DNA of 23,634 bases from Bacteroidales bacterium UBA1797 (GTDB lineage: Bacteria > Bacteroidota > Bacteroidia > Bacteroidales > VadinHA17). The notes under the pieces are model-generated. The model did no database searches. It was given only the letters and a program-made list of their open reading frames with translations, and had not been told where the DNA came from. The DNA is taken from positions 1-23,634 of the forward strand of contig DCFT01000071.1 in NCBI GenBank assembly GCA_002319885.1. Reading direction: 5' to 3'. Position 1 is the first letter of the stretch, and every line of letters begins with the position of its first letter. A program made the translations under genes and the position numbers. Below are positions 8,039 to 16,666 of this stretch, in pieces.

Positions 8039-9229
8039 ATGTATAGTAATTATCAAAATCATCTTACCAGGATTATTGATGAGATAAAAGAAGCCGGTTT
8101 ATACAAGAATGAGCGTATTATTGTATCTCCTCAAGGTGCAGAAATAGAATTGAACACAGGACAAAAGGTATTAAATTTCTGTGCAAATAATTACCTCGGA
8201 CTGTCCAATGATCACTCACTTATTGAAGCCGCAAAAGCCTCTCTCGACAATCATGGTTATGGAATGTCGTCGGTAAGATTTATCTGTGGGACTACCGATC
8301 TTCATAAAGAGCTTGAAAAGAAGATTGCGGAATTTTTTGGCACTGAAGATTCCATCCTTTATGCAGCTTGCTTCGATGCGAATGGCGGAGTATTTGAACC
8401 ACTTCTTACCGAAGAGGATGCAATTATTTCTGACTCTTTGAATCATGCCTCAATCATTGACGGTGTTCGTCTTTGCAAAGCTCAGCGATACCGTTATGAA
8501 AATGCCGATATGGCAGATCTCGAAAAACAACTTCAGGCTGCAGGCAATCAGCGATTCAGGCTTATAGTTACCGATGGCGTATTCTCTATGGATGGAAATG
8601 TAGCGCCTCTCGATAAAATTATTCAGCTGGCAAATAAATACAATGCAATGGTGATGGTTGATGAATCACACTCTGCAGGAGTAGTAGGGAAGACCGGAAG
8701 AGGAGTTACTGAACTCTTTAACATTAAAGGCAAAGTTGAAATCATTACCGGAACTCTGGGAAAAGCATTCGGAGGAGCTATAGGAGGTTTTACTACCGGG
8801 AAAAAAGAGATAATCGAGATCCTGAGACAACGATCACGACCCTACCTCTTTTCAAATTCTATTCCACCAATGGTAGCTGCAGCGGGTATAAAAATGATTG
8901 AGATGATGACCGAAACCAACGCTCTTCAGGATAAGCTTCACTATAATTCGGAGTACTTTATTACCTGTATGAAAAAACAGGGTTTCGATATAAAACCGAC
9001 CAGATCGGCAATTTGTGCTGTAATGCTTTATGATGCCAGATTATCACAGGACTTTGCTGCAAGACTTCTTAAAGAAGGAGTTTATGTTGTCGGATTCTAT
9101 TTCCCCGTTGTGCCCAAAGGCCAGGCTAGAATAAGAGTTCAGCTTTCTGCTGCTCATGAAAGGGAGCATCTTGACAAAGCAATCGCAGCATTCAAAAAGA
9201 TAGGAAAGGAACTTGGAGTGATAAAATGA
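8039..9229 (+). CDS. kbl: Glycine C-acetyltransferase (2-amino-3-ketobutyrate CoA ligase)
   Basis: PLP enzyme of the alpha-oxoamine synthase group that splits 2-amino-3-ketobutyrate with CoA into glycine and acetyl-CoA. The 396-residue length is close to E. coli Kbl (398). Features seen are NYLGLSND (51-58) near the N-terminus, CFDANGG (111-117), SDSLNHASIIDG (131-142), the PLP-contacting D208 in VDESHSAG (207-214), and the Schiff-base lysine K242 in GTLGKAFGG. AONS (BioF) and serine palmitoyltransferase share the fold, but CFDANGG and the tdh neighbour point to Kbl. It lies 126 bases after tdh; that gap is almost entirely the palindromic repeat at 7927-8024. An FkbM methyltransferase gene follows 21 bases later on the same strand. 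Confidence 0.95.
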   Translation: MYSNYQNHLTRIIDEIKEAGLYKNERIIVSPQGAEIELNTGQKVLNFCANNYLGLSNDHSLIEAAKASLDNHGYGMSSVRFICGTTDLHKELEKKIAEFFGTEDSILYAACFDANGGVFEPLLTEEDAIISDSLNHASIIDGVRLCKAQRYRYENADMADLEKQLQAAGNQRFRLIVTDGVFSMDGNVAPLDKIIQLANKYNAMVMVDESHSAGVVGKTGRGVTELFNIKGKVEIITGTLGKAFGGAIGGFTTGKKEIIEILRQRSRPYLFSNSIPPMVAAAGIKMIEMMTETNALQDKLHYNSEYFITCMKKQGFDIKPTRSAICAVMLYDARLSQDFAARLLKEGVYVVGFYFPVVPKGQARIRVQLSAAHEREHLDKAIAAFKKIGKELGVIK

Positions 9230-9250
9230 ATGAGTTAATCCATCTTTTTT

Positions 9251-10135
9251 ATGAATAAGTTTATCTTCCCTATCTATCGTGTACTAGTACCAAAGCCTCT
9301 CAGGACTGTTATTCTGAAAAAAACACTCCGGAATAATATCCTTAAACATTTTGCCTCCATACCTGATAATGAAATTAACGGTGAACAAAAAGAGGTGCTT
9401 GAATACCTTCAGAATAATACGATCAGGATATTCCCATATTCATTTCATGACAATTATTCCCCCGACAAAATTGAAGTCATTTATGACCGGGAAAATAAAA
9501 TGCGATATGTTATGCAGGAGGGGAAACGGTTATATTTTAAAAAGAGATGGAAGGAGAAAAGGATCCGGAGAGCCTATTGTGATCTCATAAGGGAGCAGGA
9601 CCTTAAAAGTCCCCACAGATATTTAACAGATTCATTTACAGTTGAGAAAAATGATGTCCTGGCAGATATTGGCGCCGCCGAGGGTAACTTTTCTCTGGCA
9701 GTTGTAGATAAGGTTAAAAAGATCTACATCTTCGAATATGATCAGGAGTGGACTGACGCCCTCAGAGTTACTTTTGCGCCATGGTCAGAAAAAGTTGAAA
9801 TCATAAATAAGTATGTTTCCACTCACAACGATACTTCACACATCAGGTTTGATACTTTCTATAATGAGAGAAAAGATATTACTTTTTTGAAGATTGATGT
9901 TGACGGTGCGGAATCAGAAGTATTGGGAAGCTGCAATGAAGTATTCAATACCCGTGAATCTTTTAAAATAGCGCTTTGCACGTATCATAAAAATAACGAT
10001 GAGAAAGAATTCATCAAATTACTTAATGGTTATGGATTCAGTATTACTCCTTCCAGGGGATATATGATCAATTATTACGATAAAAAGATGAAAGCGCCTT
10101 ATCTGAGAAGAGGCCTTATCAGAGCAACAAGATAA
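9251..10135 (+). CDS. FkbM-type SAM-dependent methyltransferase
   Basis: A 294-residue protein with a class I methyltransferase domain in its C-terminal half. The SAM-binding loop is LADIGAAEGNFSL (137-149), the acidic residue after strand two is E162 in FEYD, and LKIDVDGAE (213-221) is the FkbM signature. FkbM-family enzymes O-methylate sugars and polyketides; in Bacteroidota many lie in glycan loci. The first 120 residues are basic and not recognised as a known domain, and no signal peptide or membrane helix is evident. It starts 21 bases after kbl and so may be cotranscribed with tdh-kbl, although nothing links it to threonine breakdown. No glycan biosynthesis cluster surrounds it. The substrate is unknown. 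Confidence 0.82.
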   Translation: MNKFIFPIYRVLVPKPLRTVILKKTLRNNILKHFASIPDNEINGEQKEVLEYLQNNTIRIFPYSFHDNYSPDKIEVIYDRENKMRYVMQEGKRLYFKKRWKEKRIRRAYCDLIREQDLKSPHRYLTDSFTVEKNDVLADIGAAEGNFSLAVVDKVKKIYIFEYDQEWTDALRVTFAPWSEKVEIINKYVSTHNDTSHIRFDTFYNERKDITFLKIDVDGAESEVLGSCNEVFNTRESFKIALCTYHKNNDEKEFIKLLNGYGFSITPSRGYMINYYDKKMKAPYLRRGLIRATR

Positions 10136-10204
10136 AATACTGTCAGAGAGTTGAATAGAGAAATTTTCTGATTTAGACAGATCTTCTTCAATGGTCAGGT
10201 ATTT

Positions 10205-10234
10205 AAATAAAAAAGGGTGCTCAGAAAAGCACCC
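10205..10234 (-). terminator. Intrinsic terminator of nrdJ
   Basis: Read on the minus strand, GGGTGCT pairs with AGCACCC across a 6-base loop (10215-10234) and is followed directly by a run of T residues (TTTTTTATTT). It lies 47 bases beyond the nrdJ stop codon. On the plus strand no U-tract follows, so it should stop only the leftward transcript. Confidence 0.88.
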
Positions 10235-10281
10235 TGCTGATTTATGATAATTCCCCAAAAACGGGACTCCGTATTAAAAAT

Positions 10282-12915
10282 CTAACCGCATTTTGACGAT
10301 CCGCAATCCTTGCAAATCAGGCAACCCTCTTCATAGACAAGGTTATCTGAACCACATTCCCCGCACTTGCCTTTTGCTTTTGTTCCGTTTGGTATGTATT
10401 TTTTCAAAGCTCTTTCAACTCCGTTTTTCCAGTTATTAATCGACTCGCTGTCAAGCTTTAATGAGGTAACCAGGTTAACGACATCCTGAATTGGCATTTC
10501 GTGCCGTAAAACACCTGATATTAATTTTGCATAATTCCAGAATTCGGGTTTGAACATATGGGATAACCCTCCCATAGTTTTTTTATAACCATATTTGTCG
10601 GTATATTGAAAATCATAACGGGTTTTCCCATCTTCATCCCTGATCTTTATTATTTTCCCCTTTACAATACTTTTTGGAATCGGGAATATCTCTTCATCAG
10701 CAATACCGGTGAAGATCTCATAAGGACGACTTTCTTTCAGGCCGACAAATGCGACCCATTTTTCTTCGTTTATGTTAAATCTGATTACGTCACAATCGAG
10801 AACTTTCGGACGTTTTGGCCTCTCCGGCCGTGCTTCTGCTTTTCCTGCAATCAATACTCCATTCCGAGAACCGTCACGATATACTGTGGCACCTTTACAT
10901 CCCGATTTCCAGGCAGTAAGATAAAGTTCGCTCACCAGCTCTTCTTTTGCTTCAGCGGGTAGATTGATAGTAACACTTATTGAATGATCAACCCATTTCT
11001 GAATAGCTCCCTGCATTTTAACCTTTGCTATCCAGTCGACATCATTCGCCGTAGCCTTATAGTAGGGCGACTTAGCTATTATTTTTTCAATTTCTTCATC
11101 TCCCATCCTGGTAACTTCATCCGGATCATAACCATTAAGTTTAAGCCAGTCAACAAATTTATGATGAAAAACATTGAATTCTTCCCATGAATCACCTACC
11201 TCATCTTTGAATGTAACCTTTACATCTAAATCATTAGGGTTGACTTTTCTCCTTCTTTTATAAAACGTGGAAAATATTGGTTCTATCCCGGAAGTTGTCT
11301 GGGTCATAAGGCTTGTAGTCCCCGTGGGTGCAATAGTAAGCAGAGCTATATTTCTACGTCCGTATTTAACCATGTTACTATACATAACAGGGTCAGCTTC
11401 TTTCATCCTTAAAATAAAAGGGTTATTTTTTTCCCGTTCCGCATCATAAATTGTGAAAGCTCCCCGTTCCTTTGCAAGGTAGGTTGATGCCTTATAAGTT
11501 TCGAGTGCAAGTGTTTTATGGACTTCGACCGAGAAGTTTGTAGCATCGTCGGTACCATATCTCAAACCGAGTGCAGCGAGCATATCTCCTTCTGCAGTTA
11601 TTCCGATACCAGTTCTGCGTCCTTCTTCAGATTTCTTCCTGATATTACTCCAAAGGTTCTTCTCCACATGCTTTATCTCCTCAATCTCAGGATCAGCATT
11701 TATTTTAGCGAGTATTACATCGATCTTTTCAAGTTCAAGATCAATAATATCATCCATCATGCGTTGTGCCAATCCAACATGTTCTTTATAGAGATCAAAG
11801 TCAAATTCCGCTGTCGGGGTAAACGGGTTTTTAACATAGCTGAACAGGTTTATTGCCAGCAATCTGCAGCTGTCGTACGGGCATAAAGGAATCTCACCAC
11901 AGGGATTTGTAGAAACTGTTGTATATCCCAGGTCTCCATAACAATCGGGAACACTCTCCCTGATTATTGTATCCCAGAACAATACGCCTGGTTCGGCCGA
12001 TTTCCATGCATTATGAATAATCTTGCTCCAGAGCTGACTGGCATCGATATCTTTGGCAAATTTCGGGTTAGGTGAATTAATCGGATATTGTTGTCTGAAG
12101 AGTGTTTTCTCTTCAACAGCTTTCATGAAATCGTCGGTAAGCTTTACTGAGACATTCGCCCCTGTAACTTTTCCACTCTCAAGTTTGGCATCAATGAATT
12201 TTCCTGAGTCGGGATGTTTGATTGAGATTGAGAGCATAAGAGCGCCCCGTCTGCCATCCTGAGCCACCTCACGTGTTGAATTGGAATATCTTTCCATGAA
12301 GGGGACAACACCTGTGGAAGTGAGTGCGCTGTTCAGCACAGGAGTTCCTTTAGGCCTTATGTGCGAAAGGTCGTGACCTACTCCTCCACGCCGTTTCATC
12401 AGTTGTACCTGTTCCTGGTCGATTTTCATAATGCCTCCGTATGAATCCGATGAGCCATCGTTGCCAATCACAAAACAGTTAGATAAAGAAGCAATCTGAT
12501 AATCATTACCTATACCTGTCATCGGGCCCCCCTGGGGAACAATATATTTAAAATCTTTCAGAACACTGTAGATCAATTCTTCAGAAAGAGGGTTCTTGTA
12601 CTTCCGCTCTACCCTGTGTATTTCACGTGCCAGCCTTCGATGCATGTCGTCAGGTGACTTTTCATAAAGATTCCCGAAAGAATCTTTTAAAGCATATTTG
12701 TTTGCCCACACCCTTGCAGCAAGCTCATCGCCTTTGAAGTATTGAATACTTTCTTCAACAGCTTCATCGTGAGAATAAACTACTTTTTCGTGTCCTTGAT
12801 TCTTAGACTTTTCAATATTTTTCCCTTCTCCGGAATTCTGCACCTCGGGTGCTGAATTCTGATTTTTTGCTTTTTCAATTGCAATAGCTGATTCCTGGAC
12901 AAATAGTTCTTCCAT
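10282..12915 (-). CDS. nrdJ: Adenosylcobalamin-dependent (class II) ribonucleoside-diphosphate reductase
   Basis: Makes deoxyribonucleotides without oxygen, using adenosylcobalamin to form a thiyl radical. The 877-residue protein has the class II order of motifs: SNCFVIG with C147, RRGGVGHDLSHIRP (175-188), STNPCGEIPLCP with N337, radical cysteine C339 and E341, C350 (the likely redox partner of C147, spaced 11 from C339 as in Thermotoga NrdJ), and the phosphate-binding loop APTGTTS near 540. The C-terminus is a cysteine-rich tail with C851, C854, C865, C868, C871 and C876, the usual zinc-ribbon-like tail that helps re-reduce the active site. The first 45 residues are a K/N/E-rich, apparently disordered leader; a later start is possible. 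I see no separate small subunit gene, as expected for this class. A strong terminator follows; no cobalamin riboswitch is visible upstream. Confidence 0.96.
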   Translation of the reverse strand: MEELFVQESAIAIEKAKNQNSAPEVQNSGEGKNIEKSKNQGHEKVVYSHDEAVEESIQYFKGDELAARVWANKYALKDSFGNLYEKSPDDMHRRLAREIHRVERKYKNPLSEELIYSVLKDFKYIVPQGGPMTGIGNDYQIASLSNCFVIGNDGSSDSYGGIMKIDQEQVQLMKRRGGVGHDLSHIRPKGTPVLNSALTSTGVVPFMERYSNSTREVAQDGRRGALMLSISIKHPDSGKFIDAKLESGKVTGANVSVKLTDDFMKAVEEKTLFRQQYPINSPNPKFAKDIDASQLWSKIIHNAWKSAEPGVLFWDTIIRESVPDCYGDLGYTTVSTNPCGEIPLCPYDSCRLLAINLFSYVKNPFTPTAEFDFDLYKEHVGLAQRMMDDIIDLELEKIDVILAKINADPEIEEIKHVEKNLWSNIRKKSEEGRRTGIGITAEGDMLAALGLRYGTDDATNFSVEVHKTLALETYKASTYLAKERGAFTIYDAEREKNNPFILRMKEADPVMYSNMVKYGRRNIALLTIAPTGTTSLMTQTTSGIEPIFSTFYKRRRKVNPNDLDVKVTFKDEVGDSWEEFNVFHHKFVDWLKLNGYDPDEVTRMGDEEIEKIIAKSPYYKATANDVDWIAKVKMQGAIQKWVDHSISVTINLPAEAKEELVSELYLTAWKSGCKGATVYRDGSRNGVLIAGKAEARPERPKRPKVLDCDVIRFNINEEKWVAFVGLKESRPYEIFTGIADEEIFPIPKSIVKGKIIKIRDEDGKTRYDFQYTDKYGYKKTMGGLSHMFKPEFWNYAKLISGVLRHEMPIQDVVNLVTSLKLDSESINNWKNGVERALKKYIPNGTKAKGKCGECGSDNLVYEEGCLICKDCGSSKCG

Positions 12916-13207
12916 ATATTTTTGTTATTCTCTGATTTTAATGAGATTAAACGACCACTGATTTCCAAAGCGGGTAATTGCTAAATTAAACAAGCGTATC
13001 ACTGATTGCAAGCGTAAAAATTTAAGTTTATTAACATTTGACCTCATAGTTATTAACTTTTATTTATGTATCTAAATACTAATAAGTTAGCAATTGACCA
13101 CATCTAAAAGAAACAAATAATAATGCTTAAAGTTCAATACTGTCTGTCAGTTTCCGAGTGACATCCGGTTGTAGATTAATGATTAAATTTTTCTTTCCGA
13201 TTACGGG
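12916..13207. other. Intergenic region upstream of nrdJ
   Basis: About 290 AT-rich bases between the nrdJ start and the terminator of the TonB-receptor gene. No open reading frame of note and no RNA gene is visible. On the minus strand two exact copies of TACGCTTG (plus-strand positions 12991-12998 and 13009-13016) lie 18 bases apart, roughly 75-100 bases before the nrdJ ATG. Each differs by one base from the TAnnTTTG -7 element and they could be overlapping promoters or an operator. I see no NrdR-box palindrome and no B12-box (cobalamin riboswitch). Confidence 0.4.
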
Positions 13208-13239
13208 AAAAAAAGAGGCTGCCAGATTCTGACAGCCTC
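13208..13239 (-). terminator. Intrinsic terminator of the TonB-dependent receptor gene
   Basis: On the minus strand GAGGCTGTCAG pairs with CTGGCAGCCTC (one G-U pair) around a 3-base loop at 13215-13239, followed by seven T residues (13208-13214). It begins 24 bases after the receptor stop codon. The long GC-rich stem and U-tract make it a strong candidate. Confidence 0.92.
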
Positions 13240-13263
13240 CTAAAGTGAAAATTATTGTTTAGG

Positions 13264-16200
13264 CTAATTGAAAATATATCTCAGACCAATCTGTCCTCTC
13301 CAACGTGAATTGAAATCAGATAATGAATACGGGTATCCGTTTGTCTGACCTGAACCATCGTAGGTGAAAGTAGGAGTAGCAGAAGCATTGGTATTTGTAG
13401 GAGTCTGCCCTTTGTAGTTTATGAGAGAAAATTGCTGGTTGCTGGCATACTGAGAATGCCCCCAGTATTTGCTTAGCATGTTGCCTACATTCAGGATATC
13501 AAAGCTCAGCTGAATTTTATTGGTTTCATTGCCTACTTTGACTTTGAATTCCTGCATCAGACGGAAATCAAATTCATTCTGGAATGGAGATCTTGCAGCA
13601 TTACGTTCTGCATACTGACCCCTGTGTTTACTAAGATATTTGTCGCGTGAAATGAAAGCATCAAGAGCAGCCCACTGATCAGCTACAGTTCTTGGATTGG
13701 ATCCAGTTATTGGAATGAGGTTGATATCTGACTGTTTGGCAGGGATATAGATCATGTCGTTAGTTGTTCCGTCACCATTCATATCACCATTATATATGTA
13801 CGAAAGAGGTTGCCCTGATTGTCCGTTGTAAAAGAGTGATACCATTGTCGACATCATACTTTTTGCATACTCAAGCTTATAGGAGACAAAACCTGTAATC
13901 CTTGATCCCATGTCAAAATTTGATCTGGTCAGACGAAGGTCATTCAGACCGTAAACATTGTTTACATAACGCCAGTTGGAATATGCAACACTTGAGGTAC
14001 CTGAGTTAAGGTCAGTTGATTTTCCATAAGTATACGAAAGTGAAGCATCGAACCCTTTACTAAACTGTTTCTGCAATGTGACGACAAAATTATAGGAGTA
14101 TCCTAAATTTGTGTTTTCAAATTTTACGATTTCATCATAGTTAGGATCGACTCTTGAGGTAAAATAACGTGGTCTCTGATCAACACCGGCAAACGTAAAG
14201 TTTGGATCAACCTTTCTGTTCAGGTCAATGAAATTAACATTGTTGAAAGTTTTGCTATAGATAGCCTCAAAAGTTGCGATTATACCGCCCGGGAGTTTCT
14301 GATCAATTGCAATATTTGTCCTGAATACCTGGGGATATTTCAGGTCTTTATCAACAACATTTATTGCTCCTCTTCCGGCTACTTTGCCTAAATCCTCAGC
14401 TAGTTTCTGAGTATAAGGATCGGGGTTGAATTTTAATCCGGCAGGATTGGTTATGGGGCTTGCACTGGAGGATGAACTACCTACACTATATGCACCGTTG
14501 AGTTCACCGTTATTAGAGAACTGATTTGAAATCCATACAAAAGGAACCCTGCCTGTGAATAGACCTGTACCACCTCTTAGCTGGGTTGTTTTATTTCCGA
14601 ATACATCCCAGTTGAATCCCAGACGTGGCGCCCACATAAGCCTTGTTTTTGGAATAGTGCCTGTAGAAACTCCATCTGATACTGAATATACAGCATTAAA
14701 TGCATCATTTGCTCCTGGTTTATCGGGGAATACGGGGATATCAACACGAAGACCGGCAGTCACCTGAAGTCTGTTCGTTACCTGGTATTCGTCCTGTGCA
14801 TAAAAACCGTACTGCATGGCTTTGAAGTCAGCTGCTCCCTTGCTTTGAGAAGGATTATCAGTCGGATCGAATGAATACCCTATTGCATAATAGGTAGGCG
14901 CTACTTCACCTGCTGTTCCAACCGTTTCGAAATTAGCCAGTGAATTATAGGCATAACTCCCGAAAATATTCTGAACAAAAAGGTTATAAACCGAATAGAA
15001 TTCATCATGTGTCCCAAGGGTTATTGAATGTTTCCCTTTGAAAATGCTGAATTCATCGTCAATTGAAAATATCTTCTGTTTCAACAAATTGGCTACTGAA
15101 GAATATTCACTTCCAAGAGTTACTGATCTGCCACCGGTAAGGTTAATGTATACTGTCGGGAAATCAGCACCGATCGGATTACGATCATCCAGAACAGTGG
15201 TGTAACCAAGCATGAAACGGTTGGATATGTTGTTAGCCAGGATGCTGTTAAGTTCAAGACCGGTTGAATTGGTTGTACTCGGGAAGAGGTAACCATTATT
15301 TTCAAAACGCAATGCATTTGCTGTACGGCTGATATTGATATTCTCACCATATGTGTAGCTGTGCCTCAGGATTAACTTATGCTTGTCGCTTATGTTCCAG
15401 TTGACTTTTGCAAGAATTTTGTTACTATTTGTTTCGCTGTTAAGATTCAGATAGCTTCCCGGATCATATGATGGAGCAACCCTGTCTAAAACTGCAAGCA
15501 CTCTGTTTATTTCATCGACAGTGATATTTGATGTTGCGGTTCCCGGTACGTTAGCCAGCGGATAAGATTGTCGGGTGATTTCCCCGCTTAAAAAGAAAAA
15601 TAATTTGTTTTTGATAATCGGTCCACCTGCACTGAAACCAGCCTGATAACTCTGCTGTTTTGCAACAGGACTATTGTTGTTTACTATAGGTTCATTCTGG
15701 CCGATAAGCTTCTGGTTGTTCCCATAAAAATAAGCTGTGCCTGTAAATTTGTTTGTGCCACTCTTAGTAACAGCATTGATACCTCCACCTGTGAATCCAC
15801 CCTGACGAACATCATACGGTGCGATATTTATCTGGAACTCTTCAATTGCATCGAGACTTATCGGTTCAATACCTGCCTGTCCGCCATTGGTACCTGAAGA
15901 AGTAAGACCAAAAACATCATTATTTACCAATCCATCGATTGAGAATTGATTGTACCTGTTATTTGCACCTGCAAAAGAAGTACCTGAGCCAGAAGTATTG
16001 GCCAGAGGACTTATCTTTGTATAATCCTTCAGACCTCTTGAAACAGAAGGAACAGCGTTAACCAGTTCATTAGAAAGGTTTATAGCAGCACCGGTTCTTT
16101 GCGAATTTATGACACTGTTTTTCCCTGCAGAAACAACAACCTCATTAAGACTGGTAACTGCGGAAGATAGTGTTACAGTCATATCCGAAGCGTTACCCAG

Positions 16201-16506
16201 ACTTAAATTTATATCATTAAAAACTTCCGGTTTGAATCCAACAAATGAGACAGTAACCTGATAAGGCCCGCCAACCCGCATGTTAGAAATAGTAAATCTC
16301 CCGTCTTTATTAGAAAGAACTCCGTATTGCGTTCCTGAAGGAACATGAACAGCAACAACAGTAGCTCCTGCAAGAGGTTCGTTCATATCATCAACGACGA
16401 TACCTCTGAGACTTGATGTTGTAACCTGGCCAAAGGCATTTGTGAGAAGGGCCCCAACCAGAAGAATAGTTAGACTTAGGTTTAGTAAAACTTTTTTCAT
16501 ATGCAT
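13264..16506 (-). CDS. TonB-dependent outer-membrane receptor with carboxypeptidase-regulatory domain (Oar-like)
   Basis: A 1080-residue outer-membrane protein. It begins with a signal peptide (MKKVLLNLSLTILLVGALLT, cleavage probably after AFG near residue 26). Residues 31-115 form a CarboxypepD_reg-like beta-sandwich with LRGIVVDDMNEPLAGATV and SFVGFKPE. The linker NEVVVSAG (121-128) may serve as a TonB box. The plug follows, with FSIDGLVNNDVFG and GGINAVTKSGTNKFTGTAYF. The remaining 750 or so residues are barrel strands rich in aromatic and polar repeats. The long non-SusC plug resembles Oar-type proteins, so a glycan role should not be assumed, and there is no susD-like gene beside it. Such receptors import large or scarce ligands using TonB-ExbBD energy; the ligand is unknown. 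Start at 16506 or, just as likely, codon 3 at 16500, which begins the signal peptide proper. It stands as its own unit with a strong terminator. Confidence 0.9.
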   Translation of the reverse strand: MHMKKVLLNLSLTILLVGALLTNAFGQVTTSSLRGIVVDDMNEPLAGATVVAVHVPSGTQYGVLSNKDGRFTISNMRVGGPYQVTVSFVGFKPEVFNDINLSLGNASDMTVTLSSAVTSLNEVVVSAGKNSVINSQRTGAAINLSNELVNAVPSVSRGLKDYTKISPLANTSGSGTSFAGANNRYNQFSIDGLVNNDVFGLTSSGTNGGQAGIEPISLDAIEEFQINIAPYDVRQGGFTGGGINAVTKSGTNKFTGTAYFYGNNQKLIGQNEPIVNNNSPVAKQQSYQAGFSAGGPIIKNKLFFFLSGEITRQSYPLANVPGTATSNITVDEINRVLAVLDRVAPSYDPGSYLNLNSETNSNKILAKVNWNISDKHKLILRHSYTYGENINISRTANALRFENNGYLFPSTTNSTGLELNSILANNISNRFMLGYTTVLDDRNPIGADFPTVYINLTGGRSVTLGSEYSSVANLLKQKIFSIDDEFSIFKGKHSITLGTHDEFYSVYNLFVQNIFGSYAYNSLANFETVGTAGEVAPTYYAIGYSFDPTDNPSQSKGAADFKAMQYGFYAQDEYQVTNRLQVTAGLRVDIPVFPDKPGANDAFNAVYSVSDGVSTGTIPKTRLMWAPRLGFNWDVFGNKTTQLRGGTGLFTGRVPFVWISNQFSNNGELNGAYSVGSSSSSASPITNPAGLKFNPDPYTQKLAEDLGKVAGRGAINVVDKDLKYPQVFRTNIAIDQKLPGGIIATFEAIYSKTFNNVNFIDLNRKVDPNFTFAGVDQRPRYFTSRVDPNYDEIVKFENTNLGYSYNFVVTLQKQFSKGFDASLSYTYGKSTDLNSGTSSVAYSNWRYVNNVYGLNDLRLTRSNFDMGSRITGFVSYKLEYAKSMMSTMVSLFYNGQSGQPLSYIYNGDMNGDGTTNDMIYIPAKQSDINLIPITGSNPRTVADQWAALDAFISRDKYLSKHRGQYAERNAARSPFQNEFDFRLMQEFKVKVGNETNKIQLSFDILNVGNMLSKYWGHSQYASNQQFSLINYKGQTPTNTNASATPTFTYDGSGQTNGYPYSLSDFNSRWRGQIGLRYIFN

Positions 16507-16666
16507 GAATATTAGAATTAAGGATTAATAAGTTTTCGGCAAGGTTATCGTAAATACTTGATTAATTGGTTACATCGGAGTTAAGAAAATGTTAAATCCG
16601 CCGGGTCAATTTACTGCTCTTAAATGAACCAGTTCAATTTAGAAAAGATTAGTTTTTAACAAATTA

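Noticed and set aside
11518..11886. Plus-strand open frame of 122 codons with several cysteines
   Set aside because: It lies entirely antisense to nrdJ, whose frame is intact and conserved.
12916..13207. Possible cobalamin riboswitch upstream of nrdJ
   Set aside because: I looked for the conserved B12-box and an extended GC-rich fold and saw neither; the stretch is AT-rich.
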